From NCBI GenBank assembly GCA_021838985.1, contig JAKCCC010000089.1, positions 1 to 7,156 on the forward strand: DNA of 7,156 bases. Reading direction: 5' to 3'. The notes under the pieces were generated by a model. That model searched no databases. It was not told the origin of the DNA and saw nothing but the letters and a program-made list of their open reading frames with translations. Numbering within the stretch: position 1 is the stretch's first letter; each line of letters begins with the position of its first letter. Source of the stretch: Planctomycetota bacterium (GTDB lineage Bacteria > Planctomycetota > Phycisphaerae > WQYP01). A program made the position numbers and the translations under genes. Below are positions 1 through 5,900 of the stretch, in pieces.

Positions 1-1
1 C

Positions 2-109
2 TACGACGACGAGATGAACAATCCGGCGGGCGTCCACGGTACTGTGGCCGAGACGCTTCAAGGCCTTAAAAAGGACCACCCCGAAATATTCGCCCCACCG
101 TTACGCTAA
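2..109 (+). CDS. C-terminal end of an unidentified protein (partial)
   Basis: An open frame enters from the left edge and ends at the TAA at 107-109. It encodes 35 residues that begin YDDEMNNPAGVHG and end IFAPPLR. The composition (acidic and polar, then GLKKDHPEIF) reads like a real protein tail rather than random GC-rich frame. There are too few residues to name a family and I do not recognise it. Its last four bases overlap the stop of the convergent minus-strand gene, a compact tail-to-tail arrangement that supports both stops being real. The gene start lies outside the window, so nothing can be said about its promoter or domains. Confidence 0.55.
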   Translation, partial: YDDEMNNPAGVHGTVAETLQGLKKDHPEIFAPPLR

Positions 110-789
110 GGGCTGCTCGCCGCCTTTTGCGGTGTGGCCGCGGCCAAGGTTTTGATATACGCCGCCATCCGCTCCGCCTCCTGCGCCGTCATATCCACCG
201 GCAGGGAGACGGAGACCAGCAACCCCGGCCGCAACGGGTATGGATAGTTTATGATGCGGACACCGTGGCCACCGGCGGTGGCCTTGGCCTCGGCGCCGCC
301 TTCGCCGGGGGGCGGCACGGGGGCCTGCCGATCGGACTGGCCTATAGCTTTCTCATATTCCTCATACCGGGCCGGGCCGTCCTGGTGCGCTATGTTGTCG
401 GGGGGCGCCGGGGCGGTCCCCTCGCTGTTGTCTATTTCCTCAGTGTCCGGCTCCGGCATGGTCTCGACCGCGTCCGTTTGGCCCAGCGCCAACTGGGCGA
501 TGGATCGCATCGTGTAGCGCCAGCGGAACCGTGTGGGTCGGCTGCCGCGTCCCAGTTTAATCCTGCCGCAGCCGCAACGCTCCAACTCCTTGAAAAATGA
601 GTAAGCCTGGGCCCTGGCAATCTCCACCCCGCCGGCCCGCAGTTCCTGCATGAGGACCTCCAAGCTCAGTTCCCGCCGTTTCCGCTGCCGCTTGGCCAGC
701 ACCTCGAACGCTCTTTTCGGCGCTTCACCGGTCTCGGCGAGATCTCGCAACGCCTTTCGATCCGGGCCAATTTCTTCCATGTCCTTCAT
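106..789 (-). CDS. Predicted winged-helix DNA-binding protein, 227 aa
   Basis: The likely role is DNA binding, possibly as a transcriptional regulator. Residues 1-40 are charged and rich in Arg and Lys. Residues about 40-95 look like a winged helix: a helix LSLEVLMQELRAGG, a second helix around AQAYSFFKELERCGCG, then a basic wing GRGSRPTRFRW. Residues about 100-175 are a low-complexity Pro/Glu/Gly linker. Residues about 176-215 (YPYPLRPGLLVSVSLPVDMT, then QEAERMAAYI) form a small C-terminal domain. I recall this pattern from other hypothetical proteins that carry a similar HTH, with a strand, an LP.D(L/M)T turn and an EAERLA helix. The ATG at 789 is chosen because AAGG lies about 8 bases upstream and the promoter ends just before it; the ATG at 780 is an alternative with a worse site. 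The gene stands alone on its strand and converges on the partial gene at 2-109. The family assignment is from memory of the pattern, and the target is unknown. Confidence 0.82.
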   Translation of the reverse strand: MKDMEEIGPDRKALRDLAETGEAPKRAFEVLAKRQRKRRELSLEVLMQELRAGGVEIARAQAYSFFKELERCGCGRIKLGRGSRPTRFRWRYTMRSIAQLALGQTDAVETMPEPDTEEIDNSEGTAPAPPDNIAHQDGPARYEEYEKAIGQSDRQAPVPPPGEGGAEAKATAGGHGVRIINYPYPLRPGLLVSVSLPVDMTAQEAERMAAYIKTLAAATPQKAASSP

Positions 790-832
790 ACTATAAACCT
801 TATACCGCTATACAGTTAACTACTACATTTCT

Positions 833-860
833 ATTATATAACAAAAATAAGGGTTGTCAA
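833..860 (-). promoter_or_regulatory. Consensus sigma-70 promoter for the winged-helix gene
   Basis: Read on the minus strand, a perfect -35 box TTGACA (855-860) is followed by 16 bases and a perfect -10 box TATAAT (833-838). Transcription would start near 825, giving a leader of about 35 bases before the ATG at 789. The island from roughly 786 to 860 is strikingly AT-rich in an otherwise GC-rich window. Between the predicted start and the ATG lie a perfect palindrome AGTTAACT (814-821) and a TATA-CCGC-TATA element (801-812). Both are possible operator sites, perhaps for autoregulation; that last point is inference. Confidence 0.78.
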
Positions 861-887
861 ATCGAATGCTTGGGGTGCAGAAAATCG

Positions 888-904
888 GCAAGCCGGATGC
901 TTGC
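888..904. repeat. Short palindrome, REP-like
   Basis: GCAAGC and GCTTGC form a perfect 6-bp stem around a 5-base loop CGGAT. The motif resembles small dispersed palindromes seen between genes in some GC-rich bacteria, but only one copy is visible here. Confidence 0.4.
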
Positions 905-1018
905 GCCAGCGGGTTTGGGTTTCGGGTGGGCTGGCTTGCTGGGCGGAGCCACTGGACGCTCGCAACGGCTGACACCGCCCGTAAAGCCAAAACGCCTGTA
1001 CCCGAAGCTTAGCCAATG

Positions 1019-1038
1019 GCGGACCACTGCTGGTCCGC
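1019..1038. repeat. Perfect 8-bp hairpin
   Basis: GCGGACCA and TGGTCCGC flank the loop CTGC. No T-tract follows on either strand, so it is not a typical intrinsic terminator. It could be a stem of a structured RNA or part of a palindromic repeat. Confidence 0.5.
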
Positions 1039-1126
1039 GGCCAGGCCGTCGCTGTACGGACCGCAGTGATACACGGGCCTTCGGCCGAGAGCAGAAAAGA
1101 CCCACGACGCCGCGCCCACGGAACCT

Positions 1127-1152
1127 TACCGGCGGCCGCTACCGGCGGACGC
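1127..1152. repeat. Two-copy 13-bp tandem repeat
   Basis: TACCGGCGGCCGC is followed directly by TACCGGCGGACGC, 12 of 13 bases identical. The function is unknown; it may be a replication-slippage product. Confidence 0.45.
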
Positions 1153-1206
1153 TGCCGCGCCAGCAAGGCGACTGCAACGCGATGATCCCTGCGTTCAACC
1201 GGTCCG

Positions 1207-2031
1207 CTAACCGCTCCGCAACGGTGCTACGGTGGCATTCCTCGTGGGGACGCTCGTAGCACAACAATGCAATCGACCGGCGCCTCGCCGACCTATTGGC
1301 GCGGCTCTACGAGCGGTGCTCGCATTGCGGCACGGCGCGCCTGTTGTGCCATCCCGGAAGCCTCGCCGCGGCCAGAGCCCCCGCTCTTTCGCCAGCTCCC
1401 AAGCCCACGGCGTCGGCGGTGCGGCTTGATCCAGAACCCTCCGTAGATTCGCCAAGGCTTGCGGTGGAAGTGAATACAGATTTTCCGCCACAACATTCTC
1501 TATTTCAAAATCCATGTTCGATTCGACCAGCGGCCCGATCGGCGCTCCGCCCCGACCGATCCGGTGGGCCAGAATGAATGAATCTTGAATGTCCCGTGCC
1601 GCCGCGCCGTAGTTCCGTTGGGACCATTGATAGCGGACATCGAGCAACGCGATTTTTACCAGCAATTGCGCCTTAAACAATTCCGGCATCGCCATGGGTC
1701 AGCTGTGGCGAAGATGATAGCCCCAGTTGCAATACGGCATTCTGGCCCCGAAACGCAGCAGCTTAAGCGCCCCCTTGGCGGCATGGAGATAGCGCAGGCC
1801 GTTCCCATTTAAGGGATAGGTTTGCGGCGAATCGTTGTGCAGCCGGCGGCCCTTTGTTGATGGCGCCACCAGAAAAGCCCGGTAGTAATACAGGGCGGCG
1901 TTCGCGGCGGGTTTTCTCGCAACGATGGTTGCCGGCGCGGCGCCGGGTGTCGGAGGTGGAGGCGCCGCGCTGGCGCCACCGGCTAATAACAAGCTTAGGC
2001 TCACCACATTGCAAGGTCGTAACATCCGCAT
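1207..2031 (-). pseudogene. Secreted protein of unknown function, split by an in-frame TGA
   Basis: Two open segments lie in one frame, separated by a single TGA at 1699-1701 (codon 111). The first begins with a signal peptide: MRMLRP, a hydrophobic core VVSLSLLLAGG, and a probable cut after ASA near residue 22. A Pro-rich spacer and then NAALYYYRAF follow. The region before the stop reads CNWGYHLRHS. The continuation PMAMPELFKAQLLVKIALLD and GAAARDIQDSFILAHRIGRG has the helical, Ala/Leu-rich character expected of the same protein. The pattern (NAA-YYY-RAF, C-WG, then helical repeats) recalls secreted hypothetical proteins of planctomycetes; this is from memory. The last 50 or so codons (below about 1370) lose this character and overlap an inverted repeat, so the original 3' end may also be lost. 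The start at 2031 has GGAG 8 bases upstream. A sequencing error or TGA readthrough cannot be excluded. TGA is used as an ordinary stop nearby. Confidence 0.62.
1251..1315. repeat. Perfect 9-bp inverted repeat flanking a GC-rich core
   Basis: CGCTCGTAG (1251-1259) and CTACGAGCG (1307-1315) are perfect inverted copies 47 bases apart. The minus strand inside the right arm reads CGTAGAGCCG (1302-1311), a 10-base match to the start of the repeat units at 6917-7156. This suggests a degenerate relative of that repeat. It lies within the 3' part of the broken secreted-protein frame, where family-like protein character has faded. Confidence 0.45.
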
Positions 2032-2352
2032 GGTTGTTGCTCCATCCGTATCATTCTATCATCGCGATAAGGGATTCCGCGGCAAGCCGTCCCTGCTTCT
2101 GAATGACAAAATAGCCGGGGGAAAATGGGCTTTCCCCAAGACGCTCCTCTTCCCGCGTGGAATGGCGAAATTGTTTTCGAGTCGCGCGCGCCTGGCCCGC
2201 CGCTTGGAAGGAGCGAATAACGATGGCGAGCCGCGGCAGATGCGGGGGGTTGTCGGCCGGCAATCCCGGCAGGTTACGCACTCGGATCACCCCGGTTCGT
2301 GTGGTGCCGCGATCTTCGCAATTTGTAATCCCAAGGCCAATCCCGAAGAGAA
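2032..2352. other. Intergenic stretch between the prepilin-like gene and the secreted gene
   Basis: No convincing gene is seen. One minus-strand frame stays open across the stretch, but it continues a shadow frame of the prepilin gene and has no start with a ribosome site. A perfect 7-bp hairpin (GGGGAAA at 2118-2124, TTTCCCC at 2131-2137) lies downstream of the prepilin stop at 2353. A T-rich run (TATTTTGTC on the minus strand) comes about 6 bases after it. It may be a weak terminator for the minus-strand cluster, though spacing and T-run are poor. Confidence 0.4.
2053..2058 (-). promoter_or_regulatory. Candidate -10 box upstream of the broken secreted gene
   Basis: On the minus strand TAGAAT lies 22 bases before the ATG at 2031, within GATAGAAT. 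The same 8-mer occurs upstream of the oxidoreductase. No good -35 sequence is seen at normal spacing; a TTGCCG is 21 bases away. Weak evidence. Confidence 0.3.
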
Positions 2353-2817
2353 TTATGGTTGGACCGGCGCCAACCCCGCCGCGGCTTTCGGCGTGGCGTC
2401 GGTGAGCGCGGTCACCTGCCAACGCGGGGCATACCAGTGCAGCGTCACCACCTGCCGGGCTTGGGCGTGCTCGAAAGCCACCTGCACGGTGGCTCGCAGT
2501 TGAGAGGTCCCGACCGGCGCAACGGCGATCCGCACCGCACCGCCGGCGGCGGTCAGAACGGATGGCAGCGGCACGGTCCAATGGGCGGCGGACACGGCGG
2601 CGCCCCAGCGACGGCTGTGGACCAGCACATCCAGCGCCCCGGCGGTCAGCAGCGGCTGCAGCTGAAGCCGCCGCTGCAGGCCACGGGCGTTTTGCACCTG
2701 GTGCAGGAAGGCGGCGGACATTACCAACAGGAGAATCGCGATGATCGCCAGAAGAAACCAAGCCGTGACCATTGCGAATCCGTTCCTGATTCCAGGGATT
2801 TGGTGGAGGGACAACAT
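2353..2817 (-). CDS. Prepilin-like protein (PilX/GspK-type N-terminus), 154 aa
   Basis: This is probably a minor pilin or pseudopilin inserted in the inner membrane and assembled by a type IV pilus or type II secretion machine. Residues 1-13 form a short leader ending RNG. A hydrophobic helix at 14-38 (FAMVTAWFLLAIIAI then LLLVMSAAFL) follows, then an amphipathic stretch HQVQNARGLQRRLQLQ. The likely peptidase cut is after Gly13, giving Phe at +1. The usual Glu at +5 is replaced by Thr, as happens in GspK-like and other non-major pilins. The rest is a globular part ending in short strands (VRIAVAPV, VVTLHWYAPRWQVTAL) with no named motif. The ATG overlaps the previous stop as TGATG and is preceded by AAGGGGG with 5-base spacing, a strong ribosome site that fixes this start. 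No other pilus genes are in the window. The PilX/GspK placement is by N-terminal pattern only. Confidence 0.72.
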   Translation of the reverse strand: MLSLHQIPGIRNGFAMVTAWFLLAIIAILLLVMSAAFLHQVQNARGLQRRLQLQPLLTAGALDVLVHSRRWGAAVSAAHWTVPLPSVLTAAGGAVRIAVAPVGTSQLRATVQVAFEHAQARQVVTLHWYAPRWQVTALTDATPKAAAGLAPVQP

Positions 2818-2957
2818 CAGCGCCCCCTTTCGGCCAGTGCCTGCTGATCGCCGCCGGCCACCGGTTCCACAGGCAGGTCCGAGGCGCGGCGCTGGACCGC
2901 GGCGCGCAGCAGGCGCTCCACCAGAGGGCGGGCGTCGGTGGAACTTTCGATGTTCAC
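2817..2957 (-). CDS. 46-codon frame with a GspE/PilB-like segment
   Basis: This short frame begins with a GTG whose bases overlap the oxidoreductase stop (GTGA), and it ends in a TGA that overlaps the prepilin start (TGATG). The protein starts MNIESSTDARPLVERLLRAA and contains RRASDLPVEP. In GspE/PilB-type secretion ATPases, a stretch like LL..A...RASDIH.EP sits in the N-terminal half of the ATPase. Here the helix and ASDL-x-VEP pattern match, but the His is replaced by Pro and the frame stops 14 residues later. It may be a remnant of such an ATPase, a small adaptor gene, or a chance resemblance. Stop/start overlaps on both sides support its being translated. The GTG has no strong ribosome site of its own, so coupling to the upstream gene would be needed. 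It is a hypothetical gene. Confidence 0.45.
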   Translation of the reverse strand: MNIESSTDARPLVERLLRAAVQRRASDLPVEPVAGGDQQALAERGR

Positions 2958-5900
2958 TCGCGGAACGTTCCCATCACCTGACCGACCAAGCTGATGGTGC
3001 GCGGTGGAGACCGGAAGCGGCCGTCAGTCTTGCCGGCGGCGATGGCGCTTTGCAGGTCGTGCACGCGGCGTTGGGCCGCTTCCATTTTCCGATAGCGCAC
3101 CTCGCGGAAACCGGTGACCGACTCAGGCGTTTTCAGAATATCCAGCCACAGGTTGTAAAGCCACGGCTCATGCAGCTCGCAGGTGTCCACGAGTCGCAGG
3201 TACCAGTCCCGGAAAGCCCGTTCCCGCGCGTGCCAGGCGGGCAAAAGCCTCCGCAGCCAGCGGCAATGGCGCAGGATGCGCATCTGCCAATCGCGCCCGC
3301 GCAGGTGGAAGCGCCATTTGAAGCCACCCAGCTCAAATTCCGGTCGATTCAAATGAATATATTTGATGCGGTCGCCGTTGGCGCGGTTGACGTTGAAGCG
3401 CCGGCGGTCGCGGCGATATTTCTCCGGGCTGGTGTACATCATGGCGACATACACTTCATCTTTGATCAGCAGCACCCGGGCCAGGTTCCCGATCACCGCG
3501 ACGGTGACGGCGAAGCCGCGCACGGCGTCGTCCTGGCGGTACGTTTTCACCACGCGGGCGGCGTAGGAACGGCCGCAGGGCAAACCGCCCCATTGAATCG
3601 CGTCGAACAGCCGAATCACATAATCGCGCCGGGCGGCGTCTTCGAGCCCGGGCATCTGGCCCAGGCTGTCGCGGCACAAGCGGCGGTAGCGCACCGCGTT
3701 GCGGCGGCCCCACAGGGAACTGACCTGCAGGATATTGGCCTTGCGTCCGATCGCCTGCTCGACGGTTTCCACCTCGTGCGCCGCGGCCACACCGAACAAG
3801 TCCGGACGCAATACAATCTTGCGGCCGAGGTTGAAGGCCCGGTAGTTGCGTTCAAATTCACGTCCCACCGCGTGACGAATCGCCCAGGTGATATTCTTGT
3901 AGGAAACGGGAATAAAGCCCAACTGCCAGGCGACACCGAGCATCATGATATTCGCGTAGAGTTTGGAATCGAGCAAGCGTTCACACAAATCACCGACGTT
4001 GAAGCTGAAAAACTGGCCCGGCCGGCACTGGGCCTGGATCGCGGCGGCGAGTTCGGAGGGCGAAAAATCCTCGCGGCCCAGCAAGGTCAGAATCGTGGAA
4101 GTTTTACCGGTGTTAATCACGGCGCGGGTATAGCGCGGCGAAGCCACGCGCAGATTTTCGTGGGGTGACACCGCGCGGGCGGCTTCCAAGGCGTCCACAC
4201 CAATCAGCAAGTCCGCCTTACCGAACGGAGTGATGGCGGAACCCACGATGGGATTCCGGGAAAACAGCAACTGGCTGAACACACCGCCGTTGCGTATGGC
4301 CAGGCCCTTCTTGTCCAGAAACGCCACGTGGAATCCTTCCTTGTGGGCGGCCCGCACCAGAATTTCCCCCGCCACGCCGATCCCCATTCCGCCCACGCCG
4401 GCCAGATAGCACCGCCATTGCTCACCCATTTTCGCCAGCGGCGGCTCCGGCATGCCGCCCAAGTCCACCACCTCGTCCGGCAGGCGCGGCGGATGTTTGC
4501 GGGTGACGATGACCTGCTCAAAACTCGGACACGCCTCCAGGCGGGCGCAGGCGCCGTCATTGACGCAGGTGGTGAAATCGGTCTGGATTTTCGGCCCGTA
4601 ATCCGTCTGCACCACCTTCAGGGCCGGGCAACCGGTTTGCTGCGTGCATTCCAGACAGTATTCACAGACCTCCTCCGCGACATTCATGTAGGTCTTCTGG
4701 CGGACAAAGCCGTGATCCTTCTTTTCCCAAAGCTCGGCGCGATGTTTCCGGCGGTTGAACGTGATGCCGCATTCCTTGTCGGCGATCACGACCTTCACCC
4801 CATCCTGCAGGATCACGCGTTCAAGCAGCTCCCGGTAATGGTCGCGCTCGGCCGGATTGATCCGGATGACACGGGGCTGCGGTTCATTGCGGCCGTCCTG
4901 GCCGCGGATGCGCAGCGGGCCGGCGGCCTCGGGAATCATGGCGCGGACAATCCGTTCAATATCGTGGGCCAGCACCATCTGGCCGACCAGGTCCTCCTGC
5001 AAAGTGGGGTTGGGCTGATGGCCGGTCATGGCGGTGGTCTTGTTTTCCAGGATGATGTAGGTGATATCCTGGCCCTGGTTGATGGAGTTGGCGATGGCCA
5101 ACTGGCCGGAATGGAAAAAGGTGCCGTCGCCCATGAAGACCAGCTGCTTGTTGGTGATAAAGGGGTCCACCCCGCCGCCGGTGGCGCCGCCCAAGCCCAT
5201 GCCGCTGTAGTTATGCATGAGCGGCTTGTTCGGCTCAAACATCATCATGGTGTAGCAGCCGGTATCGCCGTGGGCCACCAGATCGACGGGACCCCGGCCG
5301 TACTGGCGTTGCATGTAGCGGGCGTCGAGCAGATTGCGGCGAATCTCCAGCAGCGCGCTGGACGAATCGCGATGCGGGCACCCCGGGCAGTAGGCCGGCG
5401 TGCGCACCACCACCGCCGGCTTAGCTTGACTGGCCGCGGCGATAACGGCCAGCTCCTCCGCCAGCCGACCATTGGCCAGTTCGGGCGATAGGTTGGGCGT
5501 TTCGCGGAGGAATTCGATGAGCCGCTCAATCAGCAGCGACGGATGCAGACCGCGGGTGGAGGGAATACCCGGGCGCCCGTTGGGAAAAGCCTTGCCCCAT
5601 AATTGCACGCGGGCGTGGGGATGATCCGGACGCTGTTGCCGCTGCCGGACCAGGTGTTCCGTGATCTGTTTTTCAATAAAACTCCGCCGCTCTTCGACGA
5701 CGATGATCCGCTCGCACATGCTGGCCAATTCATCCACCGCGACGGTGTCCAGCGGGTAGCTGAAGGCCAGTTTGAGCATCGGAAAGGCGCCCAGCAAACC
5801 AATTTCCTGCAGGGCGTGGACCAGCATGGTGTGGGACATGCCCGAGGAAATGAAGCCCAGCGGCGCCTTTTCACGGGGCCCGCCCCGCCATGTGCGCTCC

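Larger units (their letters stand above)
861..1206. other. Stretch without a recognisable gene, with several short hairpins
   Basis: No frame here has convincing protein character: the open frames on both strands are rich in Arg, Pro, Gly and Ser and have no motif I recognise. I searched by eye for conserved pieces of tRNA, RNase P RNA, tmRNA and SRP RNA and found none. The stretch does contain discrete structures: a hairpin at 888-904, an 8-bp perfect hairpin at 1019-1038 and an imperfect 13-bp tandem repeat at 1127-1152. It lies upstream of the winged-helix promoter and downstream of the broken secreted-protein gene, so it could be intergenic repeat debris or an untranslated structured RNA. 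Confidence 0.5.

Noticed and set aside
1019..1038. Intrinsic terminator
   Set aside because: The stem is good, but neither strand has a T-tract after it.
870..1259. Plus-strand 129-codon frame in the intergenic stretch
   Set aside because: Arg/Pro/Ser-rich product without motifs, no ribosome site, and it contains the hairpins and the tandem repeat.
1699..1701. TGA read as selenocysteine or reassigned codon
   Set aside because: TGA ends other genes in the window, including the oxidoreductase, and I see no clear SECIS-like stem or known selenoprotein context. A nonsense mutation or base error is simpler.
2051..2761. Minus-strand 236-codon frame overlapping the prepilin gene
   Set aside because: Over 2353-2761 it is a shifted reading of the prepilin gene, Arg/Ala/Gly-rich. 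The remaining part has no start codon with a ribosome site. A small real gene in 2051-2350 cannot be fully excluded.
2741..4168. Long plus-strand open frame (475 codons)
   Set aside because: It lies antisense to the oxidoreductase, whose minus-strand frame carries all the family motifs. High GC commonly leaves the opposite strand open. Its product has no recognisable motif.
4328..5491. Second long plus-strand open frame (387 codons)
   Set aside because: Also antisense to the oxidoreductase over its TPP and cluster regions; His- and Gly-rich composition is typical of an opposite-strand shadow.
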